Shown here in pieces: positions 26,656 to 35,999 of a DNA stretch of 64,000 nt (within the stretch, counting starts at the first letter, position 1; every line of letters begins with the position of its first letter). This stretch comes from CAXMRP01 sp965216515 (GTDB lineage: Bacteria > Pseudomonadota > Alphaproteobacteria > Rhizobiales > Afifellaceae): contig OZ244173.1 in NCBI GenBank assembly GCA_965216515.1, forward strand, positions 2,170,001 through 2,234,000, in the 5' to 3' direction. Below the pieces are notes generated by a model that saw nothing but the letters and a program-made list of their open reading frames with translations, had not been told where the DNA came from and did not search any database. Both the position numbers and the translations under genes were made by a program.

Positions 26656-27936
26656 CTAGCCATTCCCGCTCAGGCAGTCGCGAAACGCATGGGCCATGGT
26701 TTGCATCATGGCGGCATAGTGGTCCGGACCGGCGGCGATCCGTGCGCCGATCGGATCGAGCACGCCGACCTTCGCACCGGTGCCTTCGACAAGGACATCA
26801 ACAAGCGCGGTTTGGAACTGCGGCTCGGAGAACACGCAGACCGCGCCAAGCGAGCGTATCCGTTCCTTCAGGGCCGCAATACGCCGCGCCCCCGGCAGTA
26901 TTTCCGGATTGACGAGTATAGCTCCGGCGACCGGCAGACCGAAACGCTCTTCAAAATACCGATAGGCATCGTGAAACACCATGTACGGCCGTCCCTTGAC
27001 CGGGGCAAGCAGCCCATCGAGATCCGAGGCAAGCGCATCGAGCCGGGCCCGTGCGACCCGGGCATTGTCCCGATACCGGCCGGCACGTCCGGGATCGGCG
27101 GCGGCCAGCGCCCCGGCGATCGCGCCGATCATCAGCTTGGCGTTTTCCGGATCGAGCCAGACATGGGTGTCAAATCCCGCGTGCTCGTGGTCACGATGGG
27201 CGGGGCCAGAGGCTTGCATGTGCGCATCGTCATGATCGTCATCGCCGTCCCCGTGTTCATGTGCCTCGTCATGATCGTCGTGGCTGTCCGTGTGTTCATG
27301 CGCCTCATGGTGGGCGTCATCGCCGTGCGTGTGCTCATGGGCCTCGTCGTGGCCGTCGCCGGACAATCCCATCGGCCCGGCCTCGCGAACCGGCAGCAGC
27401 CTCAGTCCGGGCACCGCCGAAAGTGCCACCACCCGTGCCTCGTTCGCCAGGTTGGCGATCGGATCGGCAAGAAAGCGCTCCAGGTCCGCGCCGATCCAAA
27501 ACACCAGATCGGCCCGCTGAAGCGTCCGCGCCTGCGACGGTTTCAGACTCTGCCCGTGCGGCGAACCGGCGCCGGTCACAATAAGGTCCGGCACGCCAAT
27601 CCCGTCCATAACCATCGCCACGAGCGAGTGGGCCGGCTTTATGGTGACCGCAACCGCCGGCGGCTCCTGCGCCGCCGCCGATTCTCCGACCGCCGCCATG
27701 GCCGCAAACACGCCGAGGGCGGCTACAGCCAGGGTCGCGCCGGCCGCAAACCGCAACGATCGCAGGGGCGATATCGCCGCGTCGGCAACATCACCGTTCG
27801 GCGGATTTGGACCATCCTGTCCCGCGGACTTGTACGGGACCGGTCCGGCGAATTTGTGCAAGGCCGGTCCGGTGGATTTATGCAAGCTCGGTCCGGCGGA
27901 TCTGTGCAAGGTCGGCGCACCCGGTTTAAAAAACAT
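26656..27936 (-). CDS. znuA: Zinc ABC transporter substrate-binding protein
   Basis: 426 residues from ATG 27936. Unusual N-terminus: four 8-residue repeats of the LHKSAGPA type (residues 10-41), then a hydrophobic signal-like segment at about 58-84 ending SAAAQ. Zinc ligands follow the ZnuA pattern: H103 in KPAHSLVAMV, H258 in DTHVWLDPENAK, then the histidine in YMVFHDAYRYFE. A histidine/aspartate-rich loop occupies about 196-252, as in ZnuA but very rich. The true start may be further in, as no ribosome binding site precedes ATG 27936. Divergent from znuCB-zur with a Zur box between. Confidence 0.92.
   Translation of the reverse strand: MFFKPGAPTLHRSAGPSLHKSTGPALHKFAGPVPYKSAGQDGPNPPNGDVADAAISPLRSLRFAAGATLAVAALGVFAAMAAVGESAAAQEPPAVAVTIKPAHSLVAMVMDGIGVPDLIVTGAGSPHGQSLKPSQARTLQRADLVFWIGADLERFLADPIANLANEARVVALSAVPGLRLLPVREAGPMGLSGDGHDEAHEHTHGDDAHHEAHEHTDSHDDHDEAHEHGDGDDDHDDAHMQASGPAHRDHEHAGFDTHVWLDPENAKLMIGAIAGALAAADPGRAGRYRDNARVARARLDALASDLDGLLAPVKGRPYMVFHDAYRYFEERFGLPVAGAILVNPEILPGARRIAALKERIRSLGAVCVFSEPQFQTALVDVLVEGTGAKVGVLDPIGARIAAGPDHYAAMMQTMAHAFRDCLSGNG
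27818..27913. repeat. 24-bp tandem repeat encoding the ZnuA N-terminus
   Basis: Clear 24-bp units at 27842-27865, 27866-27889 and 27890-27913, plus a degenerate copy at 27818-27841. The period is a multiple of three, so copy number can change without a frameshift; the minus strand encodes repeating LHKxxGPx. Confidence 0.85.
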
Positions 27937-27955
27937 GCTGGCACCATCGTTTGAA

Positions 27956-27970
27956 TGTTATATCATAACA
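27956..27970. promoter_or_regulatory. Zur box between znuA and znuC
   Basis: TGTTAT (27956-27961) and ATAACA (27965-27970) form a perfect inverted repeat around ATC. This matches the alphaproteobacterial Zur operator core GTTAT-N3-ATAAC. It sits 20 bp from the znuA start, so LexA-like occlusion of the znuA promoter by zinc-loaded Zur is expected, and it can also serve the divergent znuCB-zur operon. Confidence 0.8.
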
Positions 27971-28035
27971 GTCGATGGCCTATAGCGGGATGGATGGATG
28001 TGGGCAAGCCATGGCGGCATACCTCAGGCGGGACA

Positions 28036-28095
28036 GGGCCGGAACGGGAAGGGCCGGAACGGGAAGGGCCGAAACGGAAAGGACCGGAAGGAAAA
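28036..28095 (+). repeat. 15-bp tandem repeat in the znuC leader
   Basis: Four consecutive units (28036, 28051, 28066, 28081) of the GGGCCGGAACGGGAA type, the first two identical, end 3 bp before the znuC ATG. Each unit is purine-rich and offers a Shine-Dalgarno-like sequence. The frame is open upstream (to 27955), where the repeat would read as EGPER-type repeats. Confidence 0.85.
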
Positions 28096-28098
28096 GAG

Positions 28099-28944
28099 AT
28101 GGCAATGACCGAGGCGCCCTCCGCCGCGCCGCCAACAACCGGCGCCGGCAAGATCCTCACGGCGCTCGAGGGTGCCGGTGTTCGCCGTGGCGGCCGGTGG
28201 CTCGTGCGCGGAATCGACCTGTCGGTACGGGCCGGCGAGATCATCACGCTGATCGGCCCAAACGGGTCGGGGAAGTCGACGACGGCCCGGCTCGCGCTCG
28301 GTGTGCTTCGACCCGACGAAGGCCGGGCAACCATCTGCCGGCCGATGACGGTCGGCTACGTGCCGCAGCGGCTGTCGATCGACTGGACCCTGCCGCTCAC
28401 CGTTTCCCGTTTCATGAGCCTGACCGGTCGTCTCCCGCCGGCCGCCATCGCCGCCGCCCTAGCCCGTACCGGGGTCGGACATCTGGCCGACGCCGAAATC
28501 CAGAATCTGTCGGGCGGCGAGTTTCAGCGCGCCCTTCTCGCCCGCGCCATCGCCCGCAAGCCGGACCTTCTGGTGCTCGACGAGCCGGTCCAGGGGATCG
28601 ATGTGGCGGGTGAAGCCGCCCTCTACCGGCTGGTATCGGAAATCCGCGACGAGATCGGTTGCGGCATACTGTTGATTTCCCACGATCTGCACATGGTCAT
28701 GGCCGCCACCGACCGGGTGATTTGCCTCAACGGCCATGTCTGCTGCACCGGCACACCGGGCGCGGTTGCCGCCGATCCGGAATATCTCAGCCTTTTCGGC
28801 GACCGTGTCGGCGGATCAATCGCGGTCTACCAGCACAACCACGATCACACGCATCTGCCGGACGGCCGGATTGTCGACCGGCGCGCCGGACAGGATCGCA
28901 AGTCGGCCGGCGGCCGCCACACGGAGGCAGGCGATGCCCGATGA
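28099..28944 (+). CDS. znuC: Zinc ABC transporter ATP-binding protein
   Basis: 281 residues from ATG 28099. Walker A GPNGSGKST at about 54, signature LSGGEFQRALLARA at about 137, Walker B LLVLDEPVQGID at about 158, H-loop LLISHDLHMVMA. The C-terminus HNHDHTHLPDGRIVDRRAG is histidine-rich, as in ZnuC proteins. An upstream in-frame start near 27955 would add 48 residues containing the 15-bp repeat and is judged less likely. Overlaps znuB by 11 bp. Confidence 0.93.
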   Translation: MAMTEAPSAAPPTTGAGKILTALEGAGVRRGGRWLVRGIDLSVRAGEIITLIGPNGSGKSTTARLALGVLRPDEGRATICRPMTVGYVPQRLSIDWTLPLTVSRFMSLTGRLPPAAIAAALARTGVGHLADAEIQNLSGGEFQRALLARAIARKPDLLVLDEPVQGIDVAGEAALYRLVSEIRDEIGCGILLISHDLHMVMAATDRVICLNGHVCCTGTPGAVAADPEYLSLFGDRVGGSIAVYQHNHDHTHLPDGRIVDRRAGQDRKSAGGRHTEAGDAR

Positions 28945-29773
28945 CTTCTTCGTCCGGGCACTGGCCGCCGGCACCGGGGTGGCGCTGGTTGCCGGTCCGC
29001 TCGGCTGCCTGGTCGTCTGGCGCCGCATGGCCTATTTCGGCGACACGCTTGCCCATTCGGCCCTGCTTGGCGTCGCCATAGCCCTGGCCCTGGAGACAAA
29101 CACCGCCCTGTCCGTGTTCGGTGTGTGCGTCGCCGTCGCGCTCGCTCTGCGCTTGCTTCAGATCCGGACGTCGCTGCCATCCGACGCCATTCTCGGCCTG
29201 TTGTCCCATGCCGTCCTGGCCGTCGGCCTGGTCGCCATCGCCTTCATGGCCTGGGTGCAGGTCGACCTCACTGCCCTTCTATTCGGAGATATCCTGTCCG
29301 TATCGCGGCGCCAGATCGCCATCATATATGGCGGCGGTGCGCTGGTTCTCGGCGTCCTCGCATGGATCTGGCAGCCGCTCTTCGCCGCCACCGTCAACCG
29401 CGAACTGGCCGCCGCCGAGGGCCAGGCGCCGGACCGGACCGAAATTGTCTTCATGGTGCTGCTTGCCATGGTGATCGCCATGGCCATGAAGATTGTCGGC
29501 ATCCTCCTGATCACGGCGCTCCTGATCATGCCGGCCGCCACTGCCCGCCGCCTGTCCGCCGGGCCGGAGCAGATGGCTGTGCTCGCCGCCGGCATCGGCA
29601 CCATCGCCGCGCTCGCCGGCCTTGCCGGTTCGCTGCGATGGGATACGCCATCCGGCCCCTCCATCATCGTCGCTGCCCTGATCCTGTTCGTGGCGAGCCT
29701 TCTCCGGCTTCCCGGTCGGGTTGACAATGGCGAGGCCGGTCCCGGACAAACGGAACCGAGGTCAATGCAATGA
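28934..29773 (+). CDS. znuB: Zinc ABC transporter permease
   Basis: 279-residue ABC-3-type permease with about eight hydrophobic segments; opens MPDDFFVRALAAGTGVALVAGPLGCLVVWRRMAYFGDTLAHSALLG, the ZnuB signature (DTLAHSALLG at about 36-45). IVGILLITALLIMPAATARRLS at about 190 is the family's transmembrane coupling region. Overlaps znuC upstream and zur downstream (ATGA), so the four proteins are made as one translational unit. Confidence 0.93.
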   Translation: MPDDFFVRALAAGTGVALVAGPLGCLVVWRRMAYFGDTLAHSALLGVAIALALETNTALSVFGVCVAVALALRLLQIRTSLPSDAILGLLSHAVLAVGLVAIAFMAWVQVDLTALLFGDILSVSRRQIAIIYGGGALVLGVLAWIWQPLFAATVNRELAAAEGQAPDRTEIVFMVLLAMVIAMAMKIVGILLITALLIMPAATARRLSAGPEQMAVLAAGIGTIAALAGLAGSLRWDTPSGPSIIVAALILFVASLLRLPGRVDNGEAGPGQTEPRSMQ

Positions 29774-30171
29774 TCGACGCCCCGACACCGGACCTGACCA
29801 GAAATCAGGAGCTCGTTCATGAAACCCTGTGCCGGGCGAGCGGACCCCTTGGCGCCTACGCCCTGCTCGACCGGTTGCGCAGCGAGGGTTTCCGGGCGCC
29901 GCTGCAGGTCTACCGGGCCCTCGACAGGTTGCGCGCGCTCGGCCTGGTTCACCGTGTGGAAAGCCTCAATGCCTTCGTCGCCTGCAACCATGCCGGCGAG
30001 GCGCCGCACGACGTCACGGCCTTTGCCATCTGCGATGATTGCGGCGGTGTCGCCGAATTCACCGACGAGGCGGCGGCCCGCATGCTGCGCCGCGGTGCCC
30101 GCGAGCATGCGTTTCAGGTCCGCTCGGCGACAATTGAGCTGAAAGGCCGCTGCCGGGACTGCCGAACATGA
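29770..30171 (+). CDS. zur: Fur-family zinc uptake regulator
   Basis: 133 residues. Winged helix at about 5-75 (GAYALLDRLRSEGF, QVYRALDRLRALGLVHRVESLNAFVAC) and the C-terminal dimer domain with structural zinc pairs CDDC (about 87-90) and CRDC (about 129-132). Operon position after znuCB and the Zur box upstream make zinc the expected co-repressor rather than iron. Confidence 0.92.
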   Translation: MIDAPTPDLTRNQELVHETLCRASGPLGAYALLDRLRSEGFRAPLQVYRALDRLRALGLVHRVESLNAFVACNHAGEAPHDVTAFAICDDCGGVAEFTDEAAARMLRRGAREHAFQVRSATIELKGRCRDCRT

Positions 30172-30264
30172 TTCGGCCGATTTGGGCTTGGAAAACACCG
30201 AAACGGATTCCCAACCGCAATTCCGGCACGCCATGATGGCCCATTGCCGAACTGGAGCACAGAC

Positions 30265-30681
30265 ATGAATTACTGGCTGTTCAAATCGGAGCCCGGCGCC
30301 TGGTCCTGGAATGATCAGAAGAAGACCGGCAAGAGTGGCACCGAGTGGGACGGTGTCCGCAACTATCAGGCGCGCAACAATATGCGCGAGATGAAAATCG
30401 GCGACAGGGGCTTCTTCTACCACTCTGTCAATGAAAAACGCATTGTTGGCATCGTCGAGGTCTGCGCCGAAGCCCATCCCGATTCCACCACCGATGACCC
30501 GCGCTGGGAGTGCGTCGACATTCGTGCTGTCCGTGATTTTCCGGTTCCGGTCACGCTGGACGACTGCAAGGCCGAACCGAAATTGAAGGACATGGTGCTG
30601 GTCAACAACACACGGCTGTCTGTCCAGCCGGTAACCGCTGCACAATGGGAACTTGTCTGCGAGATGGGCGGCGCCGGCTGA
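30265..30681 (+). CDS. EVE domain-containing protein
   Basis: 138 residues starting MNYWLFKSEPGAWSWNDQ, with WDGVRNYQARNNMREMKIGDRGFFYHS (about 33-59) and the C-terminal LVNNTRLSVQPVTAAQWELVCEMGG; this is the EVE (PUA-like, thymocyte nuclear protein 1) fold that recognises modified bases. ATG 30265 is preferred over the upstream in-frame start because the family begins at this tryptophan. Target nucleic acid unknown. Confidence 0.92.
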   Translation: MNYWLFKSEPGAWSWNDQKKTGKSGTEWDGVRNYQARNNMREMKIGDRGFFYHSVNEKRIVGIVEVCAEAHPDSTTDDPRWECVDIRAVRDFPVPVTLDDCKAEPKLKDMVLVNNTRLSVQPVTAAQWELVCEMGGAG

Positions 30682-30720
30682 CGGCCGGGCGCCGAGACAT
30701 CGCAGCGCCGGATCGGGCCG

Positions 30721-31263
30721 TCAGGCGCGCCGCGCCGTCTCCAGCCGTGCAAGAGCCCGCCGGCCACGATAGGTCAAAAGCACAGCCTGCCGCACCGTCT
30801 GCGCTGTCAGCCAGACGGCGGCCGGCTTGAGAAATGCCAGCGTGCGGCGCACACCCGATCCGACCACGCCATAGATCCGCTGCCGGATCCATCTCGGCGG
30901 CACATGTTCCACGAACAGCGCCGAATAGACCCGGTACAGACAGAACAGCGCCACGATCAGCGGCGCGGAGGCGGCGACCACGCCGATCCAGCCATCAAAA
31001 TAGATCGGTGCCGTGATGGTCAGCCACACCGCGATTCCCAAGCCGATCAGGCCCATGGCGAATTTCGCCACGATCTGCACGGTACCGATCACGAACGCCC
31101 CGATCCCCTCCAGAACCAGAACCAGAATCTCGCAGGCCCTGAGAAAGCCAGCCCAGGCGGAAACGAACGCCCGCCATCCCGCCACGACATGGTGTCCCAT
31201 CGTCGGATTGCCGGATTGTGCCGGGCCCGTGTCGTCGATTCGCTCCGATGCAAACGCCACCAT
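30721..31263 (-). CDS. Unrecognised membrane protein
   Basis: 180 residues from ATG 31263; no family recognised. Hydrophobic segments at about 44-64 (ACEILVLVLEGIGAFVIGTVQIV), 66-84 (FAMGLIGLGIAVWLTITAPIYF) and 92-108, followed by a basic C-terminal tail rich in arginine with two amphipathic stretches. The codon pattern fits its neighbours. The gene is convergent with the EVE gene and divergent from acs. A shorter or longer start is possible; the upstream frame is open to 31584 but lies in the acs leader. Confidence 0.65.
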   Translation of the reverse strand: MVAFASERIDDTGPAQSGNPTMGHHVVAGWRAFVSAWAGFLRACEILVLVLEGIGAFVIGTVQIVAKFAMGLIGLGIAVWLTITAPIYFDGWIGVVAASAPLIVALFCLYRVYSALFVEHVPPRWIRQRIYGVVGSGVRRTLAFLKPAAVWLTAQTVRQAVLLTYRGRRALARLETARRA

Positions 31264-31600
31264 GATCAAATTCCGTCTAATAGGTCGTCGGTTGCCCGCG
31301 AATTCACCACAAAAGGCAAAACAGACCGCAAAATCGTCTCTTCGAATTTGAACGAAACGGGTAACATCCGCGCCGGATCGCCGGATTGTGCCGATGCGTC
31401 CGGCCCGCCTCCGCTTGGGCCGGCGCGGCAGGCTGCGTGCAGCGGCCTGGCCGGCAGGGCGTCCGGGCTGCGGCATAGTCTCCCGCTGCAACCAAAGTCG
31501 AATCCCGTTGCATGGACGGCGGCGCTCTTGCTGCGATAGTGTCCGCCAACGAACGAAAAGGGCCGCCGCTTGCGGCGCGGCCACAGACGCGGAGGCGCCA
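31264..31600. other. Divergent intergenic region upstream of acs
   Basis: 337 bp. The acs ribosome binding site GGAGG is at 31591-31595; a short hairpin CGCCGC/GCGGCG (31564-31569 with 31572-31577) lies just upstream of it. No convincing promoter pair or small gene was recognised. Confidence 0.5.
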
Positions 31601-33559
<1,959 letters not shown>

Positions 33560-33710
33560 GCGTTAACAGGCTGTAATATAAAGGAAAAAACGCGGCGCTT
33601 CGGCGTCGCGTTCCCGTGAACATGGCCTGAATAGCAACATCAGAGCCAGTTCAGTCGCCATGGGTCATCTTCGTTTCCGGAATTCAACAAACACATATCT
33701 GGAGACACCA

Positions 33711-34502
33711 ATGACGCCCGTTCGCTCACTCGCACTTGCAACAATCGGCCTGGCCCTGTCGTCCGCCGCGCTGGCCGGACCCAACAACATCCAGGCTGGC
33801 GGCAACGGTCCCGCCACGATCAAATATGTCAAGCTCGCCGTGTCGGGCCAGAACAAGGGCTGCCCCGACAAGATGGCCCTGATCTCGCGGGCCGAGACCA
33901 CCGGACCGATCAATGTGAAGTTCCGCTACCGCAAGGCTGGCGGCGGCAAGTCCGGTCTGGTCACCGTGAAGGCCAAGAAGACCCAGAATGGCAAGTGGCT
34001 GGCCAAGCACGTTCAGGAATTCACGGTCGAAAAGACCACCAACACCAAATACATGGTCGAGGCGCAGGTCGGCGCCAAGATGAAGGTGAGCAACTGGGCG
34101 CCGGTCAAGAAAAACTGCCTGCTGGTTCTCAATCCCGGCAACATCGTCCTGCCCAACAAGGTGCTGTCGGCGAACCTCGCGATCAAGAGCCCGAAAACCA
34201 ATGTCTGCCCGACGTCGGCGAAGCTGTCGGCAGCGGTGATCCAGACCACCGCCAAGCCCGTCCAGATCATGATCGCCCGTGTTGGCCAGGGTGTTGGTGC
34301 GCCGATCATGTTGCAGCCCAAAAAGGCCGCCAACGGCAAATATGTCGCCGTCTACAACAAGACGATCCCGATCCAGACGTCCATCATCGCCCAGTACAAG
34401 GTGCTCGTCGGCGGCGGCCAGGGCGTCACCAGCAATGTCGCGCCCCTGAAGGCCACCTGCAAGATCGCCGGCGGCGGGGGAGGCGCGCTCGTCGGCGGCT
34501 GA
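33711..34502 (+). CDS. Secreted protein of two cysteine-bounded repeats, family not recognised
   Basis: 263 residues. Signal peptide MTPVRSLALATIGLALSSAALA with likely cleavage before G23. The mature part is two diverged copies of about 100 residues: copy 1 about 37-136 (C51 and C136) and copy 2 about 152-250 (C166 and C250). Cysteine spacing is nearly identical (85 and 84 residues), and both copies contain a KxxNGK turn (about 90 and 205) and end VSNWAPVKKNC / TSNVAPLKATC. The fold is probably all-beta and disulfide-closed. The tail is GGGGGALVGG. A strong terminator follows, so the gene is monocistronic and possibly well expressed. No function assigned. Confidence 0.88.
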   Translation: MTPVRSLALATIGLALSSAALAGPNNIQAGGNGPATIKYVKLAVSGQNKGCPDKMALISRAETTGPINVKFRYRKAGGGKSGLVTVKAKKTQNGKWLAKHVQEFTVEKTTNTKYMVEAQVGAKMKVSNWAPVKKNCLLVLNPGNIVLPNKVLSANLAIKSPKTNVCPTSAKLSAAVIQTTAKPVQIMIARVGQGVGAPIMLQPKKAANGKYVAVYNKTIPIQTSIIAQYKVLVGGGQGVTSNVAPLKATCKIAGGGGGALVGG

Positions 34503-34558
34503 TCCGGCCGGACCTCCAATACCAAAGTCCCCGGCGCGCCGGTCTTGCGCCGGGCAGC

Positions 34559-34589
34559 AACCCGCCCGAACCCTTCGGGCGGGTTTTTT
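34559..34589 (+). terminator. Rho-independent terminator
   Basis: CCCGCCCGAA (34561-34570) pairs perfectly with TTCGGGCGGG (34574-34583) around a CCC loop, followed by six T (34584-34589). Terminates the secreted repeat-protein gene 56 bp after its stop. Confidence 0.92.
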
Positions 34590-34633
34590 GCCGTTCCGCC
34601 CGCAACGCCTGACAATCGCGCGATTCGGTTGCG

Positions 34634-34649
34634 TTAACCTTTTGTTAAC
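34634..34649. promoter_or_regulatory. CtrA-type site upstream of the L,D-transpeptidase gene
   Basis: TTAA-CCTTTTG-TTAAC matches the full CtrA recognition motif TTAA-N7-TTAAC, 66 bp before the start codon. The flanking bases make it a perfect 7-bp-arm inverted repeat. CtrA is the cell-cycle response regulator of Alphaproteobacteria. Confidence 0.6.
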
Positions 34650-34714
34650 GATTTGCCGGCGCCCGGGCATCCCGCCGCTAGACTTCTCCCACCGTAGGGA
34701 GTGGACCGGCGATC

Positions 34715-35254
34715 ATGGCCAACCGGGGAAATCGAACCACAGCGAGGACCGTTGCCGCCGTCCTGGCGCTGGCGGCGCTTTACGATTGGGGGGCCATGGC
34801 TCATGCCGCCGGCGCCGCGGCGCGGGAGCGTGTTGCATTTTCCGGCGGCTACCGCCCCGGTACCATCGTCGTCGATACCAGCGAGCGACGGCTTTATCTC
34901 GTCGAGCGCGGCGGCCAGGCAATCCGCTACAAGGTCGCTGTCGGCCGCCCCGGCAAGACATGGTCGGGGAAGACCACAATCCGCCGCAAGGCCAGAAACC
35001 CGACCTGGGCGGCACCGTCTGCCGTCCGCCGGGATTTCCCGGCCCTGCCGCCGGTAATCCCGCCCGGCCCGCGAAATCCGCTGGGTGTCGCCGCCCTTGT
35101 GCTTTCCCGGGGCGAATACGCCATCCACGGCACCAACCGGCCGCATCTCATCGGCCGCGCCGTTTCCTATGGCTGCATCCGCATGTACAATCGCGATATC
35201 GCCGACCTGTACAGGCGTGTTCGCGTCGGCACCAGCGTTATTGTCCGGCCCTAG
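34715..35254 (+). CDS. L,D-transpeptidase (YkuD domain)
   Basis: 179 residues with an N-terminal signal segment (about 12-32). The YkuD domain (about 45-178) ends in the active-site motif HGTNRPHLIGRAVSYGCIRM, with H145-type histidine and catalytic cysteine in SYGCIRMYNRDI. The reaction is 3-3 cross-linking of peptidoglycan or attachment of proteins to diaminopimelate. A CtrA-type site upstream suggests cell-cycle timing. Its stop overlaps the stop of the convergent SNase-like gene by 4 bp. Confidence 0.93.
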   Translation: MANRGNRTTARTVAAVLALAALYDWGAMAHAAGAAARERVAFSGGYRPGTIVVDTSERRLYLVERGGQAIRYKVAVGRPGKTWSGKTTIRRKARNPTWAAPSAVRRDFPALPPVIPPGPRNPLGVAALVLSRGEYAIHGTNRPHLIGRAVSYGCIRMYNRDIADLYRRVRVGTSVIVRP

Positions 35255-35724
35255 CCGCGGCAGCCCGGCCCGCCGCCGCCGCACCGCACCAGCCCTGCCC
35301 GGCCGCGATAAGGCCGCACCAGCCGCCGGTTCAGTAGCGCGCCGGCGACATCGTTGCCCTCTGTTGTCGCCACGTCGGCCAGCACCCGGCCAAAATACTT
35401 GCCGCCGGATATATCGGTCAGCACGACCCGGCCGCTTCGTGTCATCGCACGCAGATAGGCCGCCGCCCGGACCGCCATCCGCCGCTCCAGGGCGCAATCG
35501 CCCCGCCGCTCCGCGGCGTCGATACCCCTGACGCGAACGAGCACGTCGACGGACTGGCCGAGCCACACCGTCGCCCGGACCGCCAGCGTGTCGCCATCGA
35601 CGACCCGCACGACCCGCGCCTCCACCGGCCCGGCAAGATGTTGCCGCTTGCCCGCCTTCGCGGAACCGGAATCGGCAACGGCCAGAAATGCAAACAAACA
35701 ACAGGTCGCGCGCCTTAGGAACAT
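35251..35724 (-). CDS. Staphylococcal-nuclease-like (thermonuclease) protein
   Basis: 157 residues from ATG 35724, with a signal peptide (FLRRATCCLFAFLAVADSGSA). The SNase OB-fold runs about 30-140: ARVVRVVDGDTLAV, VRVRGIDAAERRGDCALERRMA and GRVLADV, giving the catalytic Arg-Glu pattern (RVRGIDAAE). The tail LVRCGGGGPGCRG carries two cysteines. Likely a secreted or periplasmic nuclease. Confidence 0.88.
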   Translation of the reverse strand: MFLRRATCCLFAFLAVADSGSAKAGKRQHLAGPVEARVVRVVDGDTLAVRATVWLGQSVDVLVRVRGIDAAERRGDCALERRMAVRAAAYLRAMTRSGRVVLTDISGGKYFGRVLADVATTEGNDVAGALLNRRLVRPYRGRAGLVRCGGGGPGCRG

Positions 35725-35860
35725 ATTCCTTTCGATAATTCCAGCAGCTCGGCTTGGCAAGGATTATTTTCCTAATAACCGGAATTTCTCTCCTGTTGCC
35801 GCGGTCCAACCAACCCGGCTTCCAGCCGGCGCCTGTCGGGAAGGTCCATCGAACCCGCTA

Positions 35861-35889
35861 TTGAACACAAGCACCCGCATTCCCATGAT
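35861..35889 (+). promoter_or_regulatory. Candidate heat-shock (RpoH-type) promoter for htpX
   Basis: TTGAAC (35861-35866) and CCCATGAT (35882-35889) are 15 bp apart, resembling the sigma-32 pattern CTTGAA-N-CCCCATnT; they lie 110 bp before htpX, a gene controlled by heat or envelope stress in other bacteria. CATGAT at 17 bp could equally be read as a sigma-70 -10. Confidence 0.4.
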
Positions 35890-35999
35890 AAGAGGACACG
35901 GAACTTGCGGCTGCCGGGCCGGAAATGACGGCAATCGCAGGTGATGGCCACAATGGTTGAATTCGGATGCTGCCGATATCCAGAGAGCGTGCGAACACG

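Noticed and set aside
27955..28098. Upstream start for znuC that would translate the 15-bp repeat
   Set aside because: It would begin inside the Zur box; ATG 28099 is directly after a purine-rich ribosome binding region.
33588..33612. Stem AACGCGGCGC/GCGTCGCGTT after acs as a terminator
   Set aside because: The A-run is on the 5' side and no T-run follows in the acs direction; it would suit only a minus-strand transcript, and no minus-strand gene lies there.
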